Assembly: GCF_003062295.1 (NCBI RefSeq)
Contig: NZ_PYCN01000020.1
Coordinates: 78,861-142,860, forward strand
Reading direction: 5' to 3'
DNA: 64,000 nucleotides
DNA from: Bradyrhizobium algeriense
Lineage (GTDB): Bacteria; Pseudomonadota; Alphaproteobacteria; Rhizobiales; Xanthobacteraceae
In this document: positions 44,112 to 53,018 of the stretch, in pieces
How the letters are laid out: each line of letters starts with the position of its first letter
Numbering within the stretch: position 1 is the stretch's first letter
Translations under genes and position numbers: made by a program
Notes under the pieces: model-generated
Database searches by the model: none
What the model saw: only the letters and a program-made list of their open reading frames with translations
What the model was told of the DNA's origin: nothing

Positions 44112-45608
44112 ATGAAAATTCGAAGCTCAGCCCTGACATCTGCTCTGCTGATCTCATCCTTCTGCGGAGTTGTGCCCACATTAGCGCAAGAAACGCTCGA
44201 TACCCGCATCGGCAAGCTCACGTTCGAGAGCGGCTATCCGTCAAAGGAAACGGTCCAAAAGCTCTACGACGAGATGGACTTCCAGCGGGCGACCCAAGCG
44301 TACATCTGGGGGATCCCAGCAGTCGGGCTTGCTGAATGGCGTCTTGCCCATCGCGATGTTTTCAAGGCGAAGAGCGGCGAGATGCTGTCGTATCTCGACT
44401 TCGCTGAGAAGCTGGGCATCCTGACGCCGAACTACACGACGCCGTACATTGCAACCTTCGTCGATCTACAGGAGAGCGGCCCCATGGTGGTTGAGCTCCC
44501 GCCCGGCCTGATGGCCGGCATGATCCTGGATGCGTGGCAGCGTGTCCTGGCGGACCTTGGCGTGGTCGGTCCTGATCAAGGCAAGGGCGGGAAATATCTG
44601 ATCCTTCCGCCTGGGCACGAGATGGTGAAGCCTGAAGGCTACTACGTCGTCCAGTCGCCGGGCCGGACGGTGCTGGCGGGCGTCAGACTTCTTGATGCTG
44701 ACAAGGAAAAGGCGATTCGAGAGCTCATTCCCGGCATCAAGACATACAAGTGGTCTCCGACCGGCACCGGCGAGGTGATGCCCGTTCGCCATGCAGGCGA
44801 CAAAAAGTGGAGTCAGATGCCGCCGCGCGGGATGGCCTACTGGGACAGCCTCAACAAGGTCGTTCAGAGCGAGCCGGTCATGGAGCGGGACCGCCTGATC
44901 CTGGCCCAGCTTCGCTTCCTGGGTATCGAAAAGGGCAAACCGTTCAATCCGGGTGCACGCCAGAAAAAAATCCTCGAAGAGGCCGTGGTCGTGGGCGAAG
45001 CGATGGCCAAAGCGAACACATCCGACAAGCGCGTGGAACCTGCTTTCTGGCCGGGCACCAATTGGAAGCACGCGCTCGTCGTATCCGTCGATCAACGCGC
45101 CCCCAACTACGATCAACTCGATGAGCGTGCCGCCTGGTTCTACGAGGCTGTCGTGATCTCAAAGGCCATGCTGACCCAGACGCCCGGCGTTGGGCAACGC
45201 TATATCGCGGCCTACAAGGATCGCGACAGCAACTGGCTCAGCGGCGGCAACACATACAAGCTGCACATTCCGGCCAATCCTCCAGCCAAGGGGTTCTGGT
45301 CCGTCACCGCCTATGACGAAGGTACGCGGCAGATGGTCGTTACCGAACAAGGACGTCCAGATCTTTCCTCCCGCAAAGAAGACCTTGTGAAGAACCAGGA
45401 TGGCTCGGTGGACGTCTACTTCGGCCCCAAGGCCCCGAAAGGCAAGGAGGCGAACTGGGTGCAGACCGAACCGGGCAAGGGGTGGTTCACCTACTTCCGC
45501 TTCTACGGCCCGACCGAAGCCTTCTTCGACAAGTCATGGGCATTATCCGACTTCCAGAAGATCGGATCGGAAAGCACGGTAGGCCGGTCAGGCAAGCAGG
45601 TGAAGTGA
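44112..45608 (+). CDS. Exported DUF1254/DUF1214 protein (copy 1)
   Basis: A 498-residue protein with a signal peptide (residues 1-26, TLAQ cleavage region). It has an N-terminal DUF1254 part (QRATQAYIWGIPAVGLAEWR; LTPNYTTPYIATFVDLQESG) and a C-terminal DUF1214 part (NTYKLHIPANPPAKGFWSVT; YFGPKAPKGKEANWVQTEPG). Both domains are of unknown function and are found in secreted proteins. The reading frame extends upstream to 43857, but only the ATG at 44112 gives a signal peptide and an SD. A paralogue follows 104 bp downstream on the same strand. Confidence 0.9.
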   Translation: MKIRSSALTSALLISSFCGVVPTLAQETLDTRIGKLTFESGYPSKETVQKLYDEMDFQRATQAYIWGIPAVGLAEWRLAHRDVFKAKSGEMLSYLDFAEKLGILTPNYTTPYIATFVDLQESGPMVVELPPGLMAGMILDAWQRVLADLGVVGPDQGKGGKYLILPPGHEMVKPEGYYVVQSPGRTVLAGVRLLDADKEKAIRELIPGIKTYKWSPTGTGEVMPVRHAGDKKWSQMPPRGMAYWDSLNKVVQSEPVMERDRLILAQLRFLGIEKGKPFNPGARQKKILEEAVVVGEAMAKANTSDKRVEPAFWPGTNWKHALVVSVDQRAPNYDQLDERAAWFYEAVVISKAMLTQTPGVGQRYIAAYKDRDSNWLSGGNTYKLHIPANPPAKGFWSVTAYDEGTRQMVVTEQGRPDLSSRKEDLVKNQDGSVDVYFGPKAPKGKEANWVQTEPGKGWFTYFRFYGPTEAFFDKSWALSDFQKIGSESTVGRSGKQVK

Positions 45609-45712
45609 CGCACGAAGCAACGCGCCATCCGCCGCGGCGCGTGTCCTTGCTGGCTAATTCTCGAGCGGTTCGCAAGTTTCACGTCAAGTATAATGGCTTG
45701 GAGATATGCAAA

Positions 45713-47251
45713 ATGAAGCGATCCCACGCACGTTTCCTGTCCGTTTCCGCCCTAGTCAGCGCAATCATTGTGAGCGGAATGGCTTACGGCCAATCCAGCC
45801 GCTTCGACGCCCTTGCCAACCTGCCGTTCGAACAGAACCGTCCAACGCCGGAGACGGCGAAGACGCTGATGCAGGAGCTTGAATTCCAACAAGCCACGCA
45901 GGCGTATCTATGGGCGATGCCGCTCATCAACACACTCGGCATGAAGTTCGGCTCCGAGAAGGTGTTTGGCGCGGGTTACAACGTCCTTCCGATCTGGAAG
46001 GAGCGGTTGGACACCAAAACAATGGTAACTACGCCCAACTCGGACGTGATCTACGCCATGAGCTATGTGGACATGGGCGAGACCGGGCCGATCGTGTTCG
46101 AGGCGCCACCCAATCTCCAGGGCATTCTGCTCGATTTCTGGCAGCGGCCGATCCCGGTCGACGGGGGCAAGTTCTTCGGCGACGTCGGCTTGCCGGGTCC
46201 GGACGCCGGCAAGGGCGGCAAGTTCCTCGTTCTGCCGCCGGGCTATAAAGGCGATGTGCCGAAGGGGTACTATGTCTATCGCTCCGGCACGAACAACCTC
46301 TTCATCTTCCTCCGCGCCTTCTACCAGGATCCGAAGGATCTTTCGCCCGCGGTCAAGCTTATGGAGGAGGCGAAGGTTTATCCGCTGAATCTTCCCGAGA
46401 CCGAACGCAAGCCGATGAAGTTTCCGAACGCCTCGGGCGTGGCGGCAAACATGTTGCCGCGCTCTGATATCGCAGCCTTCGAACAACTCAAATGGCTGCT
46501 GGATCGCGAGGGTGAGAATTTGGCGGGTGAAGATGGTCTGGGCCTTCTCGCCAATATCGGCATTATCAAGGGCCGCCCGTTCGAGCCCGATGTCGACACG
46601 AAGACGATCCTGAATGCCGCAGCGAAAACGGCTTACAAGACAAGCCGCGTGATCGGCAGAAAAACCGAAATCGGCGGCCGGGACCTCAAAGTCTGGAAGG
46701 ACAGCAAGTGGGTCAATCCGATCAACAATGTCAGCGAGCCCGGTTCCGAGAAGACACTTGATTTGTCCTGGCGCAACAAGAGGGCAGGCTTTGCCGAGAT
46801 CGAACCGCGCGTCTGGATGTTCACCGATTACTATTCGATCAGCCCCGGAATGGTGTCATTAACGCCCGGCAAAGGCGCATTCTACGTGATCGCCTTCGAC
46901 GACGCTGACGACAAGCCGCTGTCGGGCGATTCCTCGTACAAAGTGACGCTGCCGCCCAATGTTCCTGTCGCGCTGTTCTGGTCGCTCACCCTCTACGAAG
47001 CAGAAAACGCTTCAGGCCTGGCGACCGAAGCGCGGCGCTTCCCTTCATTGGGATCGCGTGACAAGCCGGTGCAGAACGCCGACGGCACGACGGACCTCTA
47101 CATCGGTCCGAAGTCTCCCACCGGCAAGCAAGCGAACTGGCTTGCGACCGCACCGGGACGAGGGTTCTTCGCAATCTTGCGCCTGTACGGCCCGGAAGAG
47201 GCTGCTGTGAGCTACAGCTGGAAGCCCGGCAACTTCGAGAAGATGAATTGA
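45713..47251 (+). CDS. Exported DUF1254/DUF1214 protein (copy 2)
   Basis: A 512-residue paralogue of the preceding gene. Signal peptide residues 1-27 (SGMAYGQ). DUF1254 segments are QQATQAYLWAMPLINTLGMK and TTPNSDVIYAMSYVDMGETG; DUF1214 segments are SYKVTLPPNVPVALFWSLTL and YIGPKSPTGKQANWLATAPG. The copies share layout but are clearly diverged, so the duplication is not recent. Spacing of 104 bp allows cotranscription. The ATG at 45713 with GGAG upstream is chosen over in-frame starts in the tail of copy 1. Confidence 0.9.
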   Translation: MKRSHARFLSVSALVSAIIVSGMAYGQSSRFDALANLPFEQNRPTPETAKTLMQELEFQQATQAYLWAMPLINTLGMKFGSEKVFGAGYNVLPIWKERLDTKTMVTTPNSDVIYAMSYVDMGETGPIVFEAPPNLQGILLDFWQRPIPVDGGKFFGDVGLPGPDAGKGGKFLVLPPGYKGDVPKGYYVYRSGTNNLFIFLRAFYQDPKDLSPAVKLMEEAKVYPLNLPETERKPMKFPNASGVAANMLPRSDIAAFEQLKWLLDREGENLAGEDGLGLLANIGIIKGRPFEPDVDTKTILNAAAKTAYKTSRVIGRKTEIGGRDLKVWKDSKWVNPINNVSEPGSEKTLDLSWRNKRAGFAEIEPRVWMFTDYYSISPGMVSLTPGKGAFYVIAFDDADDKPLSGDSSYKVTLPPNVPVALFWSLTLYEAENASGLATEARRFPSLGSRDKPVQNADGTTDLYIGPKSPTGKQANWLATAPGRGFFAILRLYGPEEAAVSYSWKPGNFEKMN

Positions 47252-47449
47252 CGCTGAGAGGCATTTCGATGTCGCCGGCCGCTCCGACCACGGATTGAAC
47301 AAGGAATATGATACCAGCTTCTCGTCAGCGAGAGTGCTTACCGGCGGATCAAGCATCGCTTCCGCTGCCGATACGTCGCGCCTCGGCATCGCATTGGTGA
47401 TGCATTGAAGGGGCGATGAAAGAAGTTGGCAAACGAGGGTTCTTGGTCT

Positions 47450-47543
47450 GTAGGGTGGGCAAAGCGATAGCGTGCCCACCATCAAGGCGCGCGCTCGGCG
47501 ATGGATGGTGGGCACGGCGCAAGTGCGCCTTTGCCCATCCTAC
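47450..47543. repeat. Nested palindromic repeat of the GTAGGGTGGGCAAAG type
   Basis: Outer arms GTAGGGTGGGCAAAG (47450-47464) and CTTTGCCCATCCTAC (47529-47543) and inner arms CGTGCCCACCAT (47471-47482) and ATGGTGGGCACG (47505-47516) fold into one long hairpin. Similar to the single arm at 43546 and in layout to the element at 41935-42015. Confidence 0.85.
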
Positions 47544-47702
47544 GAGAGCCCATAGCGGCGCGTCTCCGCTGCGGCTTATGACGCAAATCTGACATCGAGT
47601 GGCGTACGGAAACGTGAACCCCTTCACACTTGCAAATCCGCCGATCGTCCTACACTGCTTAACTAACGATGGGGCTGTTCTCAAAGAGTAGAGGAGGCAG
47701 CA

Positions 47703-47759
47703 ATGCGTGAACCAAACCTAAGGACAAGTAGCTGTCCACCACTGCTCCCAAACCATTAG
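47703..47759 (+). CDS. 18-codon ORF with a perfect ribosome binding site (possible gene remnant)
   Basis: GAGGAGG followed eight bases later by ATG opens a frame of 18 codons (MREPNLRTSSCPPLLPNH) ending in TAG at 47757-47759. The strong translation start without a gene behind it suggests the 5' end of a decayed gene or a leader peptide. Nothing downstream on this strand is recognisable. Confidence 0.25.
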   Translation: MREPNLRTSSCPPLLPNH

Positions 47760-47800
47760 CTCGGGTGAATCAGGCCGTCGCTACACTGACGGATCTGGTT

Positions 47801-49144
47801 TCACTCGGGCGTTCCAGCCGTCGCTTCCGGAAAGCGCAAGCTAGCGGTCGTCCCTCCGCCCGGGGTGGAGGTGATGATGAACTCCCCGCCATGAGCCGCC
47901 ATGATCTCCTGGACGATCGAGAGGCCGAGCCCTGCGCCGTCTTCTGCGGCGTTGCCGGTCTGAAAGGGCTCGATGAACTTGCGCTCATCCCCCGGAGAGA
48001 TTCCGGCTCCGTCATCGCGGATCGACACGCTACCGCGGCCGAGCATCGCCGTGATGCGCTTGGCGCCCTCCGCGTGGATCAACGCATTGCCGACTAGATT
48101 GGCCAAGGCGCTGCGGATGGCAGCCTCCACACCCTGCACGACCGCGGCATCCTCCTCGGCCTGCTCCAGTGATAATTCGATCCCCGCATCCAGCGCCGAC
48201 GGGCTGAAATCGGCAAGCACGTCCAGCGTCACGATCGCAAGGTCAATCGGCCGTTTTTCAATCGCATGATTTTGCAGCCGCGCCAGGTCCAGCATGGCCG
48301 AGACCAGCGACGTCAGGCGACGCACATCGCGCACAAGCGCGATCTTCAATTGGGGTTCGGCCACATCCTCGATCCTGGCACGCAGCAGCGTCAGCGGCGT
48401 CCGCAGCTGATGGGCTGCATTGCCGAGGAAACGGCGCTGCATCTTGATGTAGGTGTTGATCTCGTCGAAGGCGCGGTTCAGCGCCTCGACCAAAGGCTTG
48501 AGCTCGATCGGGACCTCATCAAGCGAAATCGATCCCGGCGGCGCCGCCGGGTCGATCGCGAGCGCGCGTCGCGTCACGCGATCGATGCCACGCGCCACGA
48601 AACGCCCCGACAACCACGCGCCGATCATCACCATCAACGCGAAGGCGAAGGCCAAAATAGAAAGGGGGAAGATGTTGCGACCAACGAGCGACCTCAGAAC
48701 CTGGCCGAAGCGGACTTGCGCCCCGCCGATCATCATCACCAGATCGGACGGGCCCCATGGGATGACGGCCAGGCAGAACGTAGAGTTCTGGTCCAGCGTA
48801 TTGAGGACCGAGAAACCGATCGGCCCGCTATAGGGAAGCGAGAACGGCAGGGCCGGCCTGTGCTCACCCCCGAACTCGGTGATCAACTTCTCGTAGGACA
48901 CGACGTACCACAGGTTTGGGCTGAAGGATTGCAGCTCCTTGACACGGCGCGTGGACTGGATGGTCAGCGCGCGGCCAGGATCGACGACCGCGGCGTCGTA
49001 TAGAATGCCTGCAGCAACGCGGCACACGACCGGCTCGTATTCGCGTAACTGGGACTGCCAGACAGTAATGGTGATCATGGCGAGGAAGATGGCCGTTGCA
49101 GCGAGGCCGAGCGAAAGCGCAAACGTCCGGGCAATCGACTTCAT
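47801..49144 (-). CDS. Sensor histidine kinase
   Basis: A 447-residue membrane kinase. Two membrane helices (about 9-29 and 159-179) enclose a periplasmic sensor of about 130 residues. Then come a HAMP-like linker, the phosphorylation box FLGNAAHQLRTPLTLL with His245, and an ATPase domain with N box ALANLVGNALIHA, G boxes DDGAGISPGD and GAGLGLSIVQEI. It pairs with the response regulator whose gene overlaps its own by ATGA. The stimulus is unknown; the kinase sensor part has no recognised ligand domain. The likely target gene is the divergent mipA-type gene (inference). Confidence 0.93.
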   Translation of the reverse strand: MKSIARTFALSLGLAATAIFLAMITITVWQSQLREYEPVVCRVAAGILYDAAVVDPGRALTIQSTRRVKELQSFSPNLWYVVSYEKLITEFGGEHRPALPFSLPYSGPIGFSVLNTLDQNSTFCLAVIPWGPSDLVMMIGGAQVRFGQVLRSLVGRNIFPLSILAFAFALMVMIGAWLSGRFVARGIDRVTRRALAIDPAAPPGSISLDEVPIELKPLVEALNRAFDEINTYIKMQRRFLGNAAHQLRTPLTLLRARIEDVAEPQLKIALVRDVRRLTSLVSAMLDLARLQNHAIEKRPIDLAIVTLDVLADFSPSALDAGIELSLEQAEEDAAVVQGVEAAIRSALANLVGNALIHAEGAKRITAMLGRGSVSIRDDGAGISPGDERKFIEPFQTGNAAEDGAGLGLSIVQEIMAAHGGEFIITSTPGGGTTASLRFPEATAGTPE

Positions 49145-49821
49145 CGGCTCTGCGCCATTCGGAGCACATAGCCGATGCCGCGCATGCTGCGGATCTCGAC
49201 ATTTCCGCCAAGCTCGTACAGCTTCTTGCGAAGCCGCGAGACCTGCGCCTCCAGCGTGTTGGATTCGATCTCGTCATCGAAGCCATAGATCTCCTCGATC
49301 AAGGCAGCGCGGGTGACGACGCGGTCGCGGCGCATCAACAATGCGCCAAGGATCAGGGCTTCGCGCCGCCGCAACAAGACCTTTTTGTCGGCCACGATGG
49401 CGTCGTTGCTGCCGAGGTGCAGCTCCACGTTTCCGAACGACAACACCGGCTGAACGAGGAGCCGCGGCCGCCGCAGCACGGCGCGCACGCGGGCGATGAA
49501 TTCATCCGGCTCGAACGGCTTGCTAAGATAATCATCCGCTCCGCCGTTGAGGCCTTCGATCATGTCTTCCTTGGTATCCTTTGCCGTCAGCATGATGATA
49601 GCCGGCCGTTCCGGCAACTGGCTTAACGCCGTGACGATCGCAAGTGCGTCCCCATCGGGCAGCATGCGGTCGACGATCGCCAGATCGTATTTGAAGTTTT
49701 TCAGCGCGTGCCACGCGTCCGAAATCGATTCGACCGTATCGACCACACCGTGTAGTTGCGTCAGCAAGCGACTGAGATAGGCGCCGATCTGCGGTTCGTC
49801 TTCGATCACGAGAGAGCGCAC
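49141..49821 (-). CDS. OmpR/PhoB-family response regulator
   Basis: A 226-residue regulator. The receiver has the acidic pair IEDEP, phospho-acceptor Asp51 in AIVDRMLPDGD, and the conserved Lys in YLSKPFEPDEF. The C-terminal winged helix (about 130-225) has LLRRREALILGALLMRRDRV and TLEAQVSRLRKKL. The start is GTG with AAGGAAG upstream. It is the first gene of a two-gene operon with the histidine kinase. OmpR-type regulators bind tandem direct repeats about 11 bp apart, and two such pairs lie at 50004-50083 upstream. Confidence 0.94.
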   Translation of the reverse strand: MRSLVIEDEPQIGAYLSRLLTQLHGVVDTVESISDAWHALKNFKYDLAIVDRMLPDGDALAIVTALSQLPERPAIIMLTAKDTKEDMIEGLNGGADDYLSKPFEPDEFIARVRAVLRRPRLLVQPVLSFGNVELHLGSNDAIVADKKVLLRRREALILGALLMRRDRVVTRAALIEEIYGFDDEIESNTLEAQVSRLRKKLYELGGNVEIRSMRGIGYVLRMAQSR

Positions 49822-50159
49822 AATGGTCTTCCTTGCAGCAGGCGGCCAATAAAACCAGGGATCGTGACACTCCCTCTTTGGCCCGATTGTGGCGCTTCGG
49901 GCCAGGCGGGCACTGTCTCTTACGGCAGGCGGACTGGCGAAGACAAGCTACGGGCAGATTGGGCATATCACCCGGTCCTGCATACAGAAAAACGTTCGGC
50001 TTAGGCAATGTTCAGGCAATGTTTGTCTGCTGCTCGATTTCGTCATCGTTGGACGTCGCGGGCGGCAATCTTGGGGCAATGTTGGCCAGCGATTTGGAGC
50101 GGGCTCGAATCCACACCAGCTGGCCCTGACAAAGAGGCCCGCGATCAGAGGCCCCTTTA
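49822..50159. other. Divergent regulatory region between response regulator and MipA-type gene
   Basis: This 338-bp spacer has no supportable gene. Its notable content is two pairs of GGCAAT-centred direct repeats, listed separately. A string resembling a tRNA T-arm near 50104 has no cloverleaf around it. Confidence 0.6.
50004..50083. promoter_or_regulatory. Two pairs of 11-bp-spaced direct repeats, candidate response-regulator sites
   Basis: GGCAAT occurs at 50004 and 50015, and again at 50064 and 50075. Within each pair the starts are 11 bp apart, and the pairs are exactly 60 bp apart. The extended forms are AGGCAATGTT twice in the first pair, then CGGCAATCTT and GGGCAATGTT in the second. 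Spacing of one helical turn within a pair is typical of OmpR/PhoB-type dimers bound head to tail. The sites lie 77-156 bp before the mipA start and 183-262 bp before the regulator start. Confidence 0.6.
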
Positions 50160-51056
50160 ATGAAGCATGCCATCGAAGCCACCCGCCGCTTTCCCACAAG
50201 CGGCGCGCACCGAATTTTTTTCACTACAACGCTCGCAGCCCTCAGCGCGACGGTGGCCGTCTTCGACCGCGCATCAGCCCAGACTGCATTCACCTTGCCG
50301 GCGCCCCCTTTTGAGCTGCCGTTACTGCCGCCGGTGTCCGGCAACTGGACCGTCATGATCGGCGCGGAGGGGCGGTACAGGCCGGACTTTGTAGGAGCAA
50401 ACCACAGCTTGTTCAGCCCGGTCCCGATCTTCTCCATCCGGCGCGCCGGTTCGGTAGATCAGTTTCGCAGCCCGCGCGACAACATAAGCATCGCACTGAT
50501 CGATTTCGGCGATCTGCGCGCGGGCCCTGCGGGCAAGTTCGTGTCGTCGCGAAAGGCAAGCAGCCATTCCGAGCTCTACGGTCTCGGCGACGTCAAGAGT
50601 GCGTTCGAGCTCGGCGGCTTCATCGAATATTTTCCTGTCGACTGGTTTCGCGTGCGCAACGAGACCCGCCAGGGCTTTGGCGGCCATCAGGGCGTCGTCT
50701 CCGACTTCTCGGCGGATTTCATCGTGCCGGTGACGCGGGCGATCACTATTTCGGCCGGCCCGCGCTTCACATGGGAAAGCGCGAAGGCCGTCGCGCCCTA
50801 TTTCAGCGTCGACGCCGTTCAAGCGATGGCGACGGGGCTTCCGGTGTTCGACGCCAAGGGCGGTGCACACTCGGTCGGCGTGGGCGCACAGGTGAAGTAT
50901 CGGATCAATCCGCAATGGGAAGTGCATTCCTATGTCGAATACGATCGGCTGCTCGGCGACGCGGCAAAAAGCCCGCTCGTGACCGCGCGCGGGTCGGTGA
51001 ACCAGACGACGGTCGGCATCGGCGCGTCCTACTCCTTCGACTTCAAGATCCGGTAG
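50160..51056 (+). CDS. MipA/OmpV-family outer membrane protein
   Basis: A 298-residue beta-barrel type protein with a long signal peptide (cleavage near RASA-QT). After a proline-rich start it has family features: NWTVMIGAEGRYRPDFVGAN, FSIRRAGSVDQFRSPRDNIS, and the C-terminal strand QTTVGIGASYSFDFKIR ending near an aromatic residue. MipA was first described as a scaffold for peptidoglycan enzymes in E. coli; many homologues are porin-like and controlled by two-component systems. The divergent kinase/regulator pair fits. It is followed after eight bases by an unknown membrane protein. Confidence 0.88.
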   Translation: MKHAIEATRRFPTSGAHRIFFTTTLAALSATVAVFDRASAQTAFTLPAPPFELPLLPPVSGNWTVMIGAEGRYRPDFVGANHSLFSPVPIFSIRRAGSVDQFRSPRDNISIALIDFGDLRAGPAGKFVSSRKASSHSELYGLGDVKSAFELGGFIEYFPVDWFRVRNETRQGFGGHQGVVSDFSADFIVPVTRAITISAGPRFTWESAKAVAPYFSVDAVQAMATGLPVFDAKGGAHSVGVGAQVKYRINPQWEVHSYVEYDRLLGDAAKSPLVTARGSVNQTTVGIGASYSFDFKIR

Positions 51057-51064
51057 GGAACGCG

Positions 51065-51838
51065 ATGCGCACCACCAGTCGATACGCTTGGACCGCGATG
51101 GTCATCATCCTCCTTTGTATCCCGATGGCCATCCTTCTTGTCCTGAGCAGCGGCGCTCATGCATTGTTCGAGACCCGGGACGCAAAGCTCAAGCCGGTCA
51201 AGACCGTCGGCATCGTTTCGGCGATCGGCGATCAATTCACTTTTGCAAAGGCGGGGCTCACCGGTCTCAACAACGGCCCTCGAACCGTGCCGACCGCCTC
51301 CTGGGGTCTCGACGACCTGATCGCGCAGCAGGTGGCGGAGGCGCTGAGCATCCGCTTCCAGGTGCAGCCGGTCACCTATCCGCGCGCCAGCTTCGCGACG
51401 ACCCAGGAATCGGCGATTACCGCCGTCAATCTCGTTCGCGGCGATCGGTTCAAGAAGCTCGTTCAGACCGAAGTGTCCCCGCAAGGGCTCGACGCCTACA
51501 TCGTCATCACCAAGGCCAAAGCCTATTTCGGCGGCGGCAACCGAAAGGTGGAAGGCGTGGGCCTGATCACTTACAGCACGGTTCTGGAATCATTCCGCCT
51601 GCTCCATGCGCTTTACGAGATCAGAGTTGTCGACGGCAAGACGTTCGACATCATCGAAAAACTGGCTGCCGGGCCGCTCGACGAAGCATCGAGCGTCCGG
51701 CTCCCCGGCCCTAGCCTGGTGATCGACGCGAGTTTCGATGAGCGAGACGAGAACCTGCGTCGAGCGATCGTTGATCTCGTCATCCGCAGCCTTCCGAACA
51801 CGCTGAGCGATATGCATCTGATCAATCAGAAGCAGTAA
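51065..51838 (+). CDS. Hypothetical membrane-anchored protein in the mipA operon
   Basis: A 257-residue protein with one N-terminal membrane segment (about 9-28) and a soluble rest that I do not recognise. It has alternating strands and helices (KTVGIVSAIGDQFTFAKAGL; SWGLDDLIAQQVAEALSIRF). Orientation suggests a periplasmic or lipid-anchored domain. An in-frame extension upstream runs antisense-like through mipA; the ATG at 51065 has AGGGA and is eight bases after the mipA stop, so cotranscription is near certain. It may support the MipA protein. Confidence 0.8.
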   Translation: MRTTSRYAWTAMVIILLCIPMAILLVLSSGAHALFETRDAKLKPVKTVGIVSAIGDQFTFAKAGLTGLNNGPRTVPTASWGLDDLIAQQVAEALSIRFQVQPVTYPRASFATTQESAITAVNLVRGDRFKKLVQTEVSPQGLDAYIVITKAKAYFGGGNRKVEGVGLITYSTVLESFRLLHALYEIRVVDGKTFDIIEKLAAGPLDEASSVRLPGPSLVIDASFDERDENLRRAIVDLVIRSLPNTLSDMHLINQKQ

Positions 51839-51986
51839 CCAGGAGAAATTGATTGAACACCACGGCTCTCAACCGGGCTCACACGGCGTTGCTGTTGGCG
51901 GCAAAGCCGGTCAACCCCGCGAGCGGCTGATGCCTGCACGATCAATCAGTTGCCGAGCAACATGGCGTCCCTGGCGGAATCGAACC

Positions 51987-53018
51987 TCACTCCTCCCCGT
52001 CGCGCTTGCGCAGCAGATCCTTCGCGAGATCGGCGAGTGCCGGCCGCGGCAGCGCCGTAAACGGCAGCGGGCGCGTCACGTCGATCGCGGCTAACCCCAG
52101 CCGCGCGGTGAGCAGGCCGTTCAGCACGCCTTCGCCGAGCCGTTGCGAGAGTTTTGCGGCGATGCCGTGGCCGAGCATCTGCTGCACCAGGCTGTCGCCC
52201 ACCGCCATGCCGCCGGTGATCGCGAGATGGCCGATGACATGACGTAGCAGGCTGATCATGCCGAGCGTGCCGGGCCGGCCGCCATAAAGCCGCGCCAGTT
52301 GCCGGATCAGCCGCATCGCGGCGACGAACACAAACAGCACGTCGATCAGCGCGCGCGGACTGACGGCTGTCACCACCGAGACGCGTTGCGCGGCCGTGGA
52401 AACCAGCCGGCGCGCCTCTTCATCCAGCGGCGCCAACAATTCGCGCTCGGCGAGCTTGATCATGTCGGCGCCGTCGATGATGTCGTCGGCATGGCTCACC
52501 AGCGTGGCGCGCGCGCGGGCCAGTTGCGGGTTCTGATGCGCGAGCTTGAGCAGGTCGTTGACGACAGCGCGGCTCTCGGCGCGGTCGTCGCTGCGCAGCA
52601 CCTCAGCGGCGCGCTGGTGCAGCTTTTCGATGGCCGCGAGCCGCGCCAGCCCGAAGGCTTCGCGCCCGATCACAACCGCCAGCGCCAGCGCCGCGGCGGC
52701 CGCGAATGCCAGCGCGACGTAGCCCAATGTCTGGCTACGCGCAAACAGGTCCTCGATCAGGTTGACGATGCCAAGTCCGAGACCGAGCAGCACCAGCCCG
52801 CCGGCGGCAGACCAGAACAGCGTGCCCCAGCGAAAGCCGCGGCGTGCCGGGACACGCGGCGCATCGATCGGTACGGGCAGGGTGGCAGGATCGGCTTCGG
52901 GCGTGATGTGCACGGTGCCGCGCGCGGGGCGTCCGGTTTCATCCGGGCCCATCACGGTCACGCCGGGATCGTCGAGCTTGAACGTCGCCGGCCGCCGGTG
53001 CGGCGTCTTCTCGCTCAT
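51987..53018 (-). CDS. ycjF: YcjF/TIGR01620-family inner membrane protein (DUF697)
   Basis: A 343-residue protein with a soluble N-terminus, two membrane helices (about 66-86 and 96-116), a helical central region and a C-terminal DUF697 part (PRALIDVLFVFVAAMRLIRQ; GVLNGLLTARLGLAAIDVTR). It is the standard partner of the YcjX GTPase-like protein; the two genes overlap by four bases. Function is unknown, with links to phage-shock-type membrane stress in enterics. Confidence 0.9.
   Translation of the reverse strand: MSEKTPHRRPATFKLDDPGVTVMGPDETGRPARGTVHITPEADPATLPVPIDAPRVPARRGFRWGTLFWSAAGGLVLLGLGLGIVNLIEDLFARSQTLGYVALAFAAAAALALAVVIGREAFGLARLAAIEKLHQRAAEVLRSDDRAESRAVVNDLLKLAHQNPQLARARATLVSHADDIIDGADMIKLAERELLAPLDEEARRLVSTAAQRVSVVTAVSPRALIDVLFVFVAAMRLIRQLARLYGGRPGTLGMISLLRHVIGHLAITGGMAVGDSLVQQMLGHGIAAKLSQRLGEGVLNGLLTARLGLAAIDVTRPLPFTALPRPALADLAKDLLRKRDGEE

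Larger units (their letters stand above)
47252..47800. other. 549-bp region with a palindromic element and one tiny ORF
   Basis: Apart from the repeat at 47450-47543 and the 18-codon frame at 47703-47759, I see nothing supportable. It lies between the convergent DUF1254 and histidine kinase genes. Confidence 0.55.

Noticed and set aside
50090..50130. Possible tRNA from a CTCGAATCC string
   Set aside because: No acceptor, D-arm or anticodon stem can be folded around it.
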